A stretch of DNA of 38,290 bases from Flavobacterium aeripolare (GCF_013294025.1 NZ_JABSNL010000016.1:1-38290), one strand, 5' to 3'; counted from the stretch's first letter, positions 26,628 to 35,752 are shown. Numbers and translations are program-made. Notes: generated by a model from the letters alone, not told the origin.

Positions 26628-27110
26628 ATGTACGTACCATTTGAAGATTTACCAGAAGAATCTCGTGTTTGGATTTATCAATCGAATAGAAAATTCTCTG
26701 ATGCTGAGTTCACTGAAATAGAAAATGATTTAAAAACTTTTCTTGAAGGTTGGGCTGCTCACGGAACAAGTTTAGAGTCTTCTTACCAATTGAAATACAA
26801 TAGATTTATCGTTCTTGCGGTAAACCAAGATGTTCAAGCTGCTACTGGTTGTTCAATTGATGCTTCGGTTGAATTCATACAAGCTTTAGAGAAAAAATAT
26901 GCTGTCGATCTTTTAGATAAAATGAATGTTACTTTTAAGCTAGGGGAACATATTGCTCACAAACCATTAATCGATTTCAAGAAAATGGTAAAAGACAAAG
27001 CGGTTACAGAAAACACTATTGTTTTTAATAACTTAATCAACAACGTACAAGAATTCAATGAATCTTGGGAAGTTGCAGCTATGGATAGTTGGCACAGTCG
27101 TTTCTTCTAA
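26628..27110 (+). CDS. Conserved Bacteroidota protein of unknown function (160 residues)
   Basis: An acidic cytoplasmic-looking protein without signal peptide or membrane helix. It has a start like M-Y-V-P-F-E-D-L-P, a W-A-A-H-G-T motif (about 44-49), an A-T-G-C-S-I-D segment (about 76-82) and an aromatic C-terminus ending H-S-R-F-F. I recall homologues being labelled 'ABC transporter ATPase', but no Walker A, Walker B or signature motif is present, so that label should not be used. It is conserved in form and sits 55 bases after the CCG protein and 19 bases before the GH3 fusion, which suggests shared expression. Confidence 0.82.
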   Translation: MYVPFEDLPEESRVWIYQSNRKFSDAEFTEIENDLKTFLEGWAAHGTSLESSYQLKYNRFIVLAVNQDVQAATGCSIDASVEFIQALEKKYAVDLLDKMNVTFKLGEHIAHKPLIDFKKMVKDKAVTENTIVFNNLINNVQEFNESWEVAAMDSWHSRFF

Positions 27111-27129
27111 AATTAAAATATATTAAATA

Positions 27130-30100
27130 ATGAAAAATAAAGGCATTAGAATCTCATTTCTGTATGTCTTATTTTTTTTTATGGCCGCTTGTGCTCTACA
27201 AAAAAAAGATAAGACTGTTATAAAATCGGTACATAAACCTGCGCGTGTGGGAGCTGTTGTTGATGAATTCAATATTGATAATTCCCTAGATGATGTTCGC
27301 ATTGTAGAACCTGTGAATGTTTTCAATCAACGAAAAGTTTGGGTTGATAGTGTTTATAACAGCATGTCCTTAGATGAAAAATTGGGACAGCTTTTTATGG
27401 TAGCGGCCTATTCGAATAAAGGAAATTCACACACCTACGAAATTCAAAATTTAATTTCAAATTATAAAATTGGTGGACTAATATTTTTTCAAGGTGGACC
27501 TGTTCGTCAAGCTAATTTGACAAATAGCTATCAAGCGAGTGCTAAGATTCCTTTATTTATTGGTAACGATGCAGAGTGGGGATTGAGTATGCGCCTCGAT
27601 TCTACTTATACCTATCCTTGGAACATGACTCTAGGAGCTGTTCAAGATATGAAACTAATTGAAAAACTGGGGAACCAAATGGGTAAAGAAAGTACTCGAA
27701 TGGGAATTCAGTTTAATTTTGGACCTGTTGTAGATATCAACACAAATCCAAATAATCCTATTATTGGTTTTAGATCCTTTGGAGAAGATAAGATCAATGT
27801 TGCAAATAGAGCGGTTGCTTTAATGAAAGGCTTTCAAAGTCAAGGCATCTATGCTACGGCTAAGCATTTTCCGGGACATGGTGATACCGAGACTGATTCT
27901 CATAAAGGATTACCTACGGTTAATTTTTCTAAGGAACGCTTAGAAGATGTAGAGTTTTACCCGTATCGTGAGATGATTAAAGAAGGGCTGTCCTCTGTAA
28001 TGGTAGCACATTTAAATGTTCCAAGTTTAGAATCTCGCTCTAACTTTCCTTCCTCTATTTCCTATGAAGTTGTCACAAATATTTTGAAGAAAGATTTAGG
28101 GTTCAAAGGTTTGATATTTACCGATGCTTTGAATATGAAAGCAGCCAGTAACTATAAAAATCCTGGCGAAATTGATCTTGCCGCTTTTTTAGCAGGAAAT
28201 GATATTCTGCTTTTTTCTGAAGATGTGCCATTAGCTATAAACTTGCTGCGTAATGCGTACAACAATAAAGTAATCTCAGAGAAACGACTAGCTTTTTCAG
28301 TGAAGAAGATTTTGAAATACAAGTATATTGCTGGCTTTAGTAAATTAAAACCTATTGATACGGCTAACTTAATAAGCGATTTAAACAATCCACAAAGTGA
28401 TGCCTTGCAATACAAACTATTTGAAAATGCTTTAACAGTATTAAAAAATAAAGAGGCAATATTACCGCTTAAAAATTTAGAGACTAAGCGCATCGCCTAT
28501 GTCAAAATTGGTGATAGTAACAATGCTGATTTTGTAAATACGCTAAAGAAATATGCTGACGTCACCCTAGTAGAGGATAATAATTTAGATGCTTTACAAC
28601 AAAAACTAAGTAAATTTAATACTGTAATTGTAGGTTATCATACTTCTAATTCTCCTTGGAAAAGTTATAAGTTGAGTAATTATGAACTTAGAAAACTAGA
28701 TTTTATTGCAAAGAACAACAATACGATAGTCACTGTTTTTGCCAATCCGTATGCGCTTCTAGATGTGGAAGATTTTACTGCAATGAACGGACTAATTGTC
28801 TCTTATCAAAACAGTGCAATTGCACAAAAAGTATCAGCAGAATTAATTTTTGGAGCGATAGGCGCAAAAGGGAAGTTGCCAGTAAGTGTATCTAGTGAAT
28901 TCAAAACTAATTTTGGACTAGAGACAGAAAAATTAAATTTGTTAGGTTTTGCAGTCCCTGAAAGTGTAGGGATGAACTCAAATGTCTTAAATAAAATTAC
29001 TGGATTAGCTCAAAAAGCGATCTCTGGCAAGATGGCTCCTGGTATGCAAATTTTAATTGCTAGAAAAGGAAAGGTTGTCTATCAAAAATCTTTTGGTAAT
29101 TTAACTTATAGTAACAGTCCTATGGTTAATGATACAACGCTATACGATGTTGCATCACTGACAAAAATACTAGCTACATTACCTAATGCTATGTTGCAGT
29201 ATGATCGCAAAAGTCTCGATATGACTACTACTTTAGGGACAATGTTACCTGTTTTTCAAAATACTGACAAAGCCACGATTCCTTTCAAAGATTTGTTATC
29301 ACATTATGCCAGGCTTAAAGCTTGGATTCCATTTTATAAAGCGACAATTAGTAGCAAAGGGGAGCCATTAGATGAATATTACAAATCAACTTCTCAACCG
29401 GGTTTCTCAACTAAAGTTGCTGATAATTTATACTTACGCAATGATTACCAACAGACCATAATGAAAATTATAGCTGATAGTGAATTAATGCCGGAAAAAA
29501 AATACCGCTACAGTGATTTTACTTTTATTATTCTAAAGGAATATCTTGAAAAATTAACTGGTCAATCTCTAGATGTTTTAAGTGAGCAAACATTTTTTAA
29601 GCCTCTTGGAGCAAATCATACGTTGTATAATCCGTTGCGTAAATTTAATAAATCGGGTATTGCACCTACTGAGATTGATACCTATTACAGACATCAATTG
29701 ATTCAAGGCTATGTTCATGATATGGGTGCAGCTATGCAGGGAGGAGTAGGAGGACATGCAGGAGTGTTTTCTAACAGTATGGATGTGGCAAAAATCATGC
29801 AAATGTATCTGCAAAAAGGTAGTTATGGTGGCCATCGCTATTTTTCTGAAAACACATTCAATGATTTTAATACTTGTTATTTTTGTGAAGAAGGAAATCG
29901 AAGAGGAGTAGGATTTGATAAACCGCAATTAGGGGAAAGTGGTCCTACTTGTGGCTGTGCTTCAATGACTAGTTTTGGACACACTGGATTCACCGGAACA
30001 ATGGCTTGGGCAGATCCAGAAAAGGAACTTGTATATATTTTCCTGTCTAACAGAACGTATCCTGATAGTGGTGCTAATAAACTTTCGAGAGAAAATATTA

Positions 30101-30144
30101 GAGAAGATATCCAGCAAATAATTTATGATTCTATTCAAGATTAA
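27130..30144 (+). CDS. Fusion lipoprotein: NagZ-like GH3 beta-N-acetylglucosaminidase + serine beta-lactamase-fold domain
   Basis: 1,004 residues. The signal peptide ends in M-A-A-C with lipid-attachment Cys21. Residues 60-390 are a GH3 catalytic domain: K-H-F-P-G-H-G-D-T (245-253), the Asp256/His258 acid-base pair of NagZ-type enzymes, and nucleophile Asp332 in T-D-A-L-N-M. Residues 420-600 are GH3 C-terminal-like. Residues 610-1004 are a class C beta-lactamase/PBP4-like fold: Ser676-x-x-Lys679, Tyr794-Ser-Asp796 and His951-Thr-Gly953. The N-terminal half would trim GlcNAc from wall fragments; the second may be a D,D-peptidase or esterase. All catalytic residues of both halves seem intact. 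Resistance to beta-lactams is not implied. Confidence 0.9.
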   Translation: MKNKGIRISFLYVLFFFMAACALQKKDKTVIKSVHKPARVGAVVDEFNIDNSLDDVRIVEPVNVFNQRKVWVDSVYNSMSLDEKLGQLFMVAAYSNKGNSHTYEIQNLISNYKIGGLIFFQGGPVRQANLTNSYQASAKIPLFIGNDAEWGLSMRLDSTYTYPWNMTLGAVQDMKLIEKLGNQMGKESTRMGIQFNFGPVVDINTNPNNPIIGFRSFGEDKINVANRAVALMKGFQSQGIYATAKHFPGHGDTETDSHKGLPTVNFSKERLEDVEFYPYREMIKEGLSSVMVAHLNVPSLESRSNFPSSISYEVVTNILKKDLGFKGLIFTDALNMKAASNYKNPGEIDLAAFLAGNDILLFSEDVPLAINLLRNAYNNKVISEKRLAFSVKKILKYKYIAGFSKLKPIDTANLISDLNNPQSDALQYKLFENALTVLKNKEAILPLKNLETKRIAYVKIGDSNNADFVNTLKKYADVTLVEDNNLDALQQKLSKFNTVIVGYHTSNSPWKSYKLSNYELRKLDFIAKNNNTIVTVFANPYALLDVEDFTAMNGLIVSYQNSAIAQKVSAELIFGAIGAKGKLPVSVSSEFKTNFGLETEKLNLLGFAVPESVGMNSNVLNKITGLAQKAISGKMAPGMQILIARKGKVVYQKSFGNLTYSNSPMVNDTTLYDVASLTKILATLPNAMLQYDRKSLDMTTTLGTMLPVFQNTDKATIPFKDLLSHYARLKAWIPFYKATISSKGEPLDEYYKSTSQPGFSTKVADNLYLRNDYQQTIMKIIADSELMPEKKYRYSDFTFIILKEYLEKLTGQSLDVLSEQTFFKPLGANHTLYNPLRKFNKSGIAPTEIDTYYRHQLIQGYVHDMGAAMQGGVGGHAGVFSNSMDVAKIMQMYLQKGSYGGHRYFSENTFNDFNTCYFCEEGNRRGVGFDKPQLGESGPTCGCASMTSFGHTGFTGTMAWADPEKELVYIFLSNRTYPDSGANKLSRENIREDIQQIIYDSIQD

Positions 30145-30844
30145 AGGAATAAAATCTTATTTATGAGCCATAGCTGCTTTGTCATTTAAGATTAATGGAG
30201 TTTATCTATTCAAGAGGAGACTTAGCTATAATGAAGTGTATAGGTGAGTTTCCTGAAAATTAGTTATTGCATCTAGCGCTATCTCCTTAAATTTTTCTCG
30301 AAAGTCTCTACTTTTATTTTATTCGAAAGAGCATTGTATTACAATTTTACCGAAGCTATCTTAACCATTTTTTTTCGAAAGGCTACACTATAATTTACCA
30401 CTTTCCTGATGTGTTTTACAGTTTGTAAAATAATGAAATACGACAATTGAAGTGTAACTTTATTACACCATTTAGTAGTTAATATCCCTAAAATAGTACA
30501 GTTGATTTATGTAATACTAGGTTCTAATAAGAGCTATAGTAGTAAAACATAAATACCTACTTTTTTATAAATTAATATAGATCATTAGCTACTCTAATGC
30601 TTAATAGGCTCCATTTTGTAGTAGTTTAAAATGCTCGCAGAAATAGAAAAATATCTAACATCATATCTAAATAGATCTTAGAAAAAATGCTGCTGTAATC
30701 GTTTTATTAGTGTAATCTATTTTAGAAGATAAAGTATAAAGTAGTGGTTAAAAGGCCACTTTCTTTTAAATAGTAGTGCTTTTTAGCATTATTTTAATGC
30801 AAGTACTTATTGCTTTTACTTACTTTTATTTAAAATGATCTACA
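30145..30844. other. Gene-less 700-base gap before the P-type ATPase gene
   Basis: No open frame worth calling on either strand. Visible structures are TCGAAAG three times at 30298, 30323 and 30375, each after a T-rich run; an inverted repeat GTGTAA-N5-TTACAC at 30452-30468; a TTGTA-T-TACAA palindrome at 30334-30344; and a small stem AGTGG/CCACT near 30743-30761. No strong terminator follows the GH3 gene; only a 6-bp stem AAGATT/AATCTT spans its stop codon. The promoter of the ATPase gene must lie here. Confidence 0.55.
30452..30468. promoter_or_regulatory. Operator-like inverted repeat upstream of the P-type ATPase
   Basis: GTGTAA and TTACAC form a perfect 6-base inverted repeat around five bases. 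It lies about 375 bases before the ATPase start, which is far for a direct operator; its role is a guess. Confidence 0.25.
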
Positions 30845-32842
30845 ATGAAAATATTACAAAAAAATAACCAACATTCCTGCTGCGGGCACGATGAGGATTC
30901 AAATAATAAAGCGAATACGAATCATAGCGTTTCTCATGATGAGCATGATGGTCATGATCACAATCATGATCTTGGTGACGCAAGTTTGTGGAGTATTTTT
31001 CTACCTGCAATTTTAAGTTTTGTGATGCTAGCTATAGCAATTGTATTTGATAACTTCCTACCTCAAACTTGGTTTAAAGCTTATGTGAGGATAGTTTGGT
31101 ATGTTGTGGCTTACATCCCTGTTGGTTTACCCGTTTTAAAAGAATCCTTTGATAGTGCTAAAAAGGGAGATGTTTTCTCTGAGTTTTTATTGATGAGTAT
31201 TGCAACAGTGGGCGCATTTGCAATAGGGGAATATCCTGAAGGGGTTGCCGTGATGTTGTTTTATGCTGTGGGTGAAATATTCCAAGGTATTGCGGTACAA
31301 CGTGCAAAAAAAGATATTAAATGTTTGCTCGATCAGCGTCCTGACGAGGTTACTATCATAGAGAACCAAGTAGCAAAAGCTGTCAAAGCTGCTACCGTGA
31401 GTATAGGTGCAATTATTCAATTAAAAGCAGGCGACAAGTTAGGTCTGGACGGGATACTAGTTTCTGATAATGCATCATTTAATACCGCTGCGTTAACGGG
31501 TGAAAGTGTACCGGATACCAAAAAGAAAGGCGATAGCGTTTTAGCAGGAATGATCAATGGCAATACCCTTGCGCTTGTAAAAGTAACGACCGCTTATGAA
31601 GATAGCAAGTTGTCTAAAATTTTAGAAATGGTTCAGGATGCGACTTCAAAGAAAGCGCCAACAGAACTATTTATTAGAAAATTTGCTAAAATATACACCC
31701 CTATTGTTGTTTTACTTGCCATTGGAATTTGCCTTGTACCTATGCTCTTTGTCTCTACTTATGTTTTTTCTGATTGGTTGTATCGCGCATTAGTGTTTTT
31801 AGTAATTTCTTGCCCATGTGCCTTGGTGATTTCGATTCCATTAGGCTATTTTGGAGGAATTGGTGCAGCAAGTAAAAACGGTATACTGTTCAAGGGAAGT
31901 AATTTTCTAGATTTAATGGCTACTATTCAAAATGTAGTTTTGGATAAAACCGGCACACTAACTAAGGGGGTTTTTAAAGTACAAGAAGTTGTATTTGACA
32001 CTGCTTTCGATAAAAATGAAATATTGAAAATGGTTAATGCACTAGAAAGTCAAAGCTCGCACCCTATTGCCACAGCGATTCATGATTGGGTTGGGGCAGT
32101 AGATAGCACCGTAGAATTGGTTAATGTAGAGGAGATTCCGGGACATGGATTACGTGCTTTTGTCAAGGAAAAAGAATTAGTAGTAGGGAATTTTAAGTTG
32201 CTTGAAAAGTTTAGGATACAGCATAATGTTGCTCATGATTCACTGGTTTATACGCTCATCGCAATTGCTTATGATGCCCAATTTGTAGGATACATTACCA
32301 TTGCAGACGTCATTAAAGCGGATGCATCGCTAGCAATTGAAAAGTTAAAGAAATTAGGCATTGCAGTTACGATGTTGAGTGGTGATAAAAATACAGTAGT
32401 TCAAGACGTGGCCACTAAGTTAGGTATTGTTACTGCTTATGGAGGATTATTACCTGAAGGAAAAGTCGAAAAAGTAAATGAAATTCTAGCTAGAAAACAA
32501 ACAGTCGCTTTTGTGGGTGATGGTGTCAATGACGCTCCGGTTATTGCCTTGAGTACTGTGGGTATTGCTATGGGAGGACTTGGGAGCGATGCTACGATAG
32601 AAACGGCAGACGTTGTCATTCAGGATGATAAACCAAGTAAAATTGCTACAGCCATAACTATTGCAAAGCAGACAAAAAAAATCGTTTGGCAAAATATTAG
32701 CATGGCCTTTGTTGTAAAAGCAGCTGTACTGTTATTAGGTGCAGCTGGTTTAGCAACCATGTGGGAAGCTGTATTTGCTGATGTAGGTGTCGCTCTACTC
32801 GCAATACTAAATGCCGTACGTATTCAAAGGATGAAATTCTAG
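30845..32842 (+). CDS. Heavy-metal P1B-type ATPase (Zn/Cd/Co-type) with His-rich N-terminus
   Basis: A 665-residue metal-export pump. Residues 1-45 lack the usual ferredoxin-like metal-binding domain and instead carry Cys12-Cys13 and eight histidines in an H/D-rich tail. Core motifs are T-G-E-S (218-221), C-P-C (323-325) in helix 6, phosphorylated Asp367 in D-K-T-G-T, His406-Pro407, G-D-G-V-N-D-A-P (558-565), Lys625 and Asp646 (F-A-D-V-G-V). Lys and Asp in the last two helices mark the ZntA (Zn/Cd/Pb) subgroup rather than copper pumps. The gene stands alone after a 700-base gap, and no regulator is next to it. Confidence 0.93.
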   Translation: MKILQKNNQHSCCGHDEDSNNKANTNHSVSHDEHDGHDHNHDLGDASLWSIFLPAILSFVMLAIAIVFDNFLPQTWFKAYVRIVWYVVAYIPVGLPVLKESFDSAKKGDVFSEFLLMSIATVGAFAIGEYPEGVAVMLFYAVGEIFQGIAVQRAKKDIKCLLDQRPDEVTIIENQVAKAVKAATVSIGAIIQLKAGDKLGLDGILVSDNASFNTAALTGESVPDTKKKGDSVLAGMINGNTLALVKVTTAYEDSKLSKILEMVQDATSKKAPTELFIRKFAKIYTPIVVLLAIGICLVPMLFVSTYVFSDWLYRALVFLVISCPCALVISIPLGYFGGIGAASKNGILFKGSNFLDLMATIQNVVLDKTGTLTKGVFKVQEVVFDTAFDKNEILKMVNALESQSSHPIATAIHDWVGAVDSTVELVNVEEIPGHGLRAFVKEKELVVGNFKLLEKFRIQHNVAHDSLVYTLIAIAYDAQFVGYITIADVIKADASLAIEKLKKLGIAVTMLSGDKNTVVQDVATKLGIVTAYGGLLPEGKVEKVNEILARKQTVAFVGDGVNDAPVIALSTVGIAMGGLGSDATIETADVVIQDDKPSKIATAITIAKQTKKIVWQNISMAFVVKAAVLLLGAAGLATMWEAVFADVGVALLAILNAVRIQRMKF

Positions 32843-32918
32843 AAAGCAAAATATAAATGTTAAAATCTAAAGGGAATAGCTTGGTTTTCCTTATTTTCGT
32901 TCCACTTAAAAATCATAC

Positions 32919-34055
32919 ATGAGAATTGCAATCGTTTGTTATCCTACTTTTGGTGGTAGTGGCGTTGTCGCTACAGAATTAGGGCTTGAATTAGCACGCC
33001 AAGGGCACGAGATACACTTTATAACATATAGTCAGCCAGTACGTTTAGCACTTTTAAACCCAAATGTGCATTACCACGAGGTAAACGTTCCAGAATATCC
33101 TTTATTTCACTATCAACCTTATGAACTTGCTTTATCAAGTAAGTTAGTTGACATGGTAAAATTACATAAAATTGAGATTTTACACGTTCACTATGCTATT
33201 CCACATGCCTATGCCGGATATATGGCAAAGCAAATGCTTAAAAGCGAGGGGATAAAAATACCTATGGTAACGACCTTGCACGGTACTGATATTACATTAG
33301 TAGGTAATCATCCTTTCTACAAACCAGCAGTGAGTTTTAGCATCAATAAATCAGATGTGGTGACTTCTGTTTCAAAAAGTTTAAAAGAAGATACTTACAA
33401 ATTATTCAATATTAAAAAAGACATTCATGTAATTCCTAATTTTATTGAATTAGATAAAAACACAACTGATCCATCGATTCCTTGCAATCGCTCTGTGATG
33501 GCTCAAGGGACAGAACGTATAATTACGCACATTAGTAATTTTAGAAAAGTAAAACGCATCCCAGATATTGTTAAGATATTTTTCGAAATACAAAAAGAAA
33601 TTCCAGCTAAATTGATGATGGTAGGGGATGGTCCAGAAAAAGAAGTTGCCGAAGCTTTGTGTCAAGAGCTAGGAATCGCTAACAAGGTGATCTTTTTTGG
33701 GAACAGTAACGAAATAGACAAAATATTAAGCTACACTGATTTATTCCTATTGCCTTCAGAAACGGAAAGTTTTGGTCTGGCTGCTCTTGAGGCTATGGCA
33801 TGGGGAGTTCCTGTTATTTCTAGTAATTCAGGTGGTTTGCCAGAGGTGAACTTTGAAGGTGTTTCAGGTTTCTTAAGTGATGTAGGTAATGTAGATGAGA
33901 TGGCTCAAAATGCTATTAAAATTTTAAAAGATGATCTTACATTATGTGAGTTTAAACGAAACGCACTTACAGTAGCTCAAAAATTTGATATTAAAAACAT
34001 CTTGCCTTTGTATGTAAAGATATACGAGGATGCTATCAAAGAATTTTCTAACTAA
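32919..34055 (+). CDS. bshA: N-acetyl-alpha-D-glucosaminyl L-malate synthase (bacillithiol synthesis)
   Basis: A 378-residue GT4 glycosyltransferase. F-G-G-S-G-V-V-A-T-E-L-G (11-22), the L-H-V-H-Y-A-I-P-H-A block (88-97) and T-T-L-H-G-T-D-I-T-L-V-G (118-129) are strongly BshA-like, and the donor-binding E-x7-E is Glu283/Glu291. BshA joins UDP-GlcNAc and L-malate in the first step of bacillithiol synthesis; bshB and bshC are not in this window. It lies 76 bases after the ATPase gene and ends at a bidirectional terminator. Bacillithiol also binds zinc, a plausible link with its neighbour, but this is inference. Confidence 0.95.
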   Translation: MRIAIVCYPTFGGSGVVATELGLELARQGHEIHFITYSQPVRLALLNPNVHYHEVNVPEYPLFHYQPYELALSSKLVDMVKLHKIEILHVHYAIPHAYAGYMAKQMLKSEGIKIPMVTTLHGTDITLVGNHPFYKPAVSFSINKSDVVTSVSKSLKEDTYKLFNIKKDIHVIPNFIELDKNTTDPSIPCNRSVMAQGTERIITHISNFRKVKRIPDIVKIFFEIQKEIPAKLMMVGDGPEKEVAEALCQELGIANKVIFFGNSNEIDKILSYTDLFLLPSETESFGLAALEAMAWGVPVISSNSGGLPEVNFEGVSGFLSDVGNVDEMAQNAIKILKDDLTLCEFKRNALTVAQKFDIKNILPLYVKIYEDAIKEFSN

Positions 34056-34077
34056 GTTTAAAAAATTATAAGCAATA

Positions 34078-34105
34078 AAAAAGCCACTATTTCTAGTGGC
34101 TTTTT
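34078..34105. terminator. Bidirectional terminator between bshA and the barrel gene
   Basis: AAAAAGCCACTA and TAGTGGCTTTTT form a 12-bp stem with loop TTTC. A and T runs flank both sides, so it can end transcripts from both converging genes. Confidence 0.93.
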
Positions 34106-34128
34106 CTATATATCTAAATTCCGAAAGA

Positions 34129-34626
34129 TTAGAATTGGTATTTGATTCCCAATGCGATATCTGGTCCAAAATCTTTATCAATATTATCTGTGAAATAAAC
34201 TTCTGGTCTAAAGTCTAATGACAATAACAACGGAATATCAAAGTTGTACTCAATTCCTATGTCTCCAGCTGCAAATAAATACGTGTAGCTATCTTTATCT
34301 CTACCGTTGTTGAAGCCTTTATCGTAACTAGCGTTAGCTAATCCACCACCTACACCAGCATACCAGTTGAATCCACCATCGATGTTCCATACCCATTGGT
34401 ACAAACCAGCAAGTTTAACAGCATCGTAGTTGTTACTATTTCTCCAACCTAAATCTAATTCTAATCGATTATTATCACCTAAACCTCTTTGGTATGTAAC
34501 TTCTCCACCAAATCCATCATTATCACCTAAACGTAGTCCAAGTGCATTTTTTGAAATTTCTTGTGCCTGAGCTGTAAAAGCTAAACCAACTACCATAATA
34601 GCTGATAAAATAAGTTTCTTCATCAT
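34129..34626 (-). CDS. Small outer-membrane beta-barrel protein
   Basis: 165 residues: a signal peptide (1-22, cleavage A-Q-A/Q) then alternating strands rich in Gly, Asn and aromatic residues, ending in K-Y-Q-F, the C-terminal Phe signature read by the BAM machinery. The size fits an eight-stranded barrel of the OmpW/OmpA-like or PorT-unrelated small type; no periplasmic domain is present. Function is unknown, and a structural or lipid-binding role is possible. Translation may start at either of the first two ATGs. A -7-like box lies 18 bases upstream. Confidence 0.85.
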   Translation of the reverse strand: MMKKLILSAIMVVGLAFTAQAQEISKNALGLRLGDNDGFGGEVTYQRGLGDNNRLELDLGWRNSNNYDAVKLAGLYQWVWNIDGGFNWYAGVGGGLANASYDKGFNNGRDKDSYTYLFAAGDIGIEYNFDIPLLLSLDFRPEVYFTDNIDKDFGPDIALGIKYQF

Positions 34627-34643
34627 TATCTTTGTTTTTTTTA

Positions 34644-34651
34644 CAAAACTA
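34644..34651 (-). promoter_or_regulatory. Likely -7 box of the barrel gene
   Basis: TAGTTTTG on the minus strand fits TAnnTTTG and gives a leader of about 12 bases. No clear -33 element was found. Confidence 0.45.
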
Positions 34652-34763
34652 AGTTAAAAAAAAGGCTATTTCCTTATGCTTAAACCATCATATGTTATGG
34701 AACTATCACATCGTATTTCTATTTGTTTTTTAAGTTGTTGATAATCAATAATTAATAAGCTTT

Positions 34764-35585
34764 CTAGTTGTTAACATTAGATTGGCTTAAATGCTCATAA
34801 GTTAGCTGCTCAATTTCTAAAAAATTGTCATCATCTGGAAAATCGGCCTCTTTATATTGATATAATTTCCATCGCTTATTATTGTATTCTAAAGCTGTTA
34901 AATTTTCCACCCAATCTCCAGAGTTTAAGTATAAGGTGCTTCCGTCTTTATTTTCTTTTAATACTATTTTGGGTTCGTGAATGTGGCCACACAGCACATA
35001 GTCGTATTTTTGTTCAATAGCGAGGTCAGTGGCTGTTTCTTCAAAATCAGAGATGTGCTTAACCGCTTTTTTAACACTCGCTTTTATTTTTTTCGAAAAG
35101 GAATAGGGCTCTTTACCTAATTTTTTTAGAAACCAGTTTATGAAACGATTAAATAATATCAAGTAGTCGTATCCTTTACCGCCTAGTTTTGCAATCCATT
35201 TTGCATGATTTACAGAAGCATCAAAAATATCACCGTGAAAAATCCATGCTTTCTTCCCGTCTAGGTTAAGCACGAGTTTATCTAGCAAAGAAATATTTCC
35301 TAAATTCATGTCACTAAATTTCCTTAGCATTTCATCATGATTTCCAGTGATATAATACACTTTTGTACCCTTTGAGGCGAGACTCATTATTTTTTGAATA
35401 ACTTTTAAATGCGTGCTTGGAAAATAAGACTTTCTAAATTGCCAGATATCAATAATATCACCATTTAGAACAAGAGTTTTAGGTTTAATACTGGATAAAT
35501 ATTTGTTCAATTCTACAGCGTGACTACCATAAGTTCCTAAGTGGATATCAGACAGTACAACTAATTCAACTTTTCGTTTTTTCAC
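34764..35585 (-). CDS. LpxH-like calcineurin-type metallophosphoesterase (UDP-2,3-diacylglucosamine diphosphatase family)
   Basis: A 273-residue phosphoesterase with all metal motifs: S-D-I-H-L-G (12-17; Asp13, His15), N-G-D-I-I-D (41-46; Asp43), G-N-H-D (81-84; Asn82, His83), F-H-G-D (116-119; His117) and G-H-I-H-E-P (200-205). The insert between His117 and His201, rich in Lys and aromatic residues, is typical of the LpxH-like group that makes lipid X from UDP-diacylglucosamine in lipid A synthesis. A true LpxH assignment needs comparison with any other copy in the genome. It is monocistronic; TAAATTTG at 35624-35617 (minus) may be its -7 box. Confidence 0.85.
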   Translation of the reverse strand: MKKRKVELVVLSDIHLGTYGSHAVELNKYLSSIKPKTLVLNGDIIDIWQFRKSYFPSTHLKVIQKIMSLASKGTKVYYITGNHDEMLRKFSDMNLGNISLLDKLVLNLDGKKAWIFHGDIFDASVNHAKWIAKLGGKGYDYLILFNRFINWFLKKLGKEPYSFSKKIKASVKKAVKHISDFEETATDLAIEQKYDYVLCGHIHEPKIVLKENKDGSTLYLNSGDWVENLTALEYNNKRWKLYQYKEADFPDDDNFLEIEQLTYEHLSQSNVNN

Positions 35586-35722
35586 TAGTTTGTATTTTGG
35601 AGTTTTACAAATTAATCAAATTTAAAAGAAGGTAATTTAAAGTTAAGGTTACTAATTGAACTTTATTATTAACTAAAAGCCAAATATTATTGATTATGCA
35701 GTGAAACTTAGATAGGTAATCT

Positions 35723-35752
35723 TTTGAACTTTGAACTAATATATTATATTTG
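35723..35752 (+). promoter_or_regulatory. Promoter of aroC, flanked by TTTGAAC repeats
   Basis: TTTG (35723-35726), an 18-base spacer and TATATTTG (35745-35752) match the flavobacterial consensus. TTTGAAC is repeated head-to-tail at 35723-35729 and 35730-35736 and recurs inverted as GTTCAAA at 35752-35758. Transcription would begin near 35758, about 11 bases before the ATG. Confidence 0.72.

Noticed and set aside
26628..27110. Label 'ABC transporter ATPase' for the 160-residue protein
   Set aside because: No Walker A, Walker B or ABC signature motif is present; the name seems to be inherited from automatic annotation.
28955..30144. Beta-lactamase resistance determinant
   Set aside because: The fold is that of class C/PBP4-like serine hydrolases fused to a glycosidase; this family layout does not indicate beta-lactam hydrolysis.
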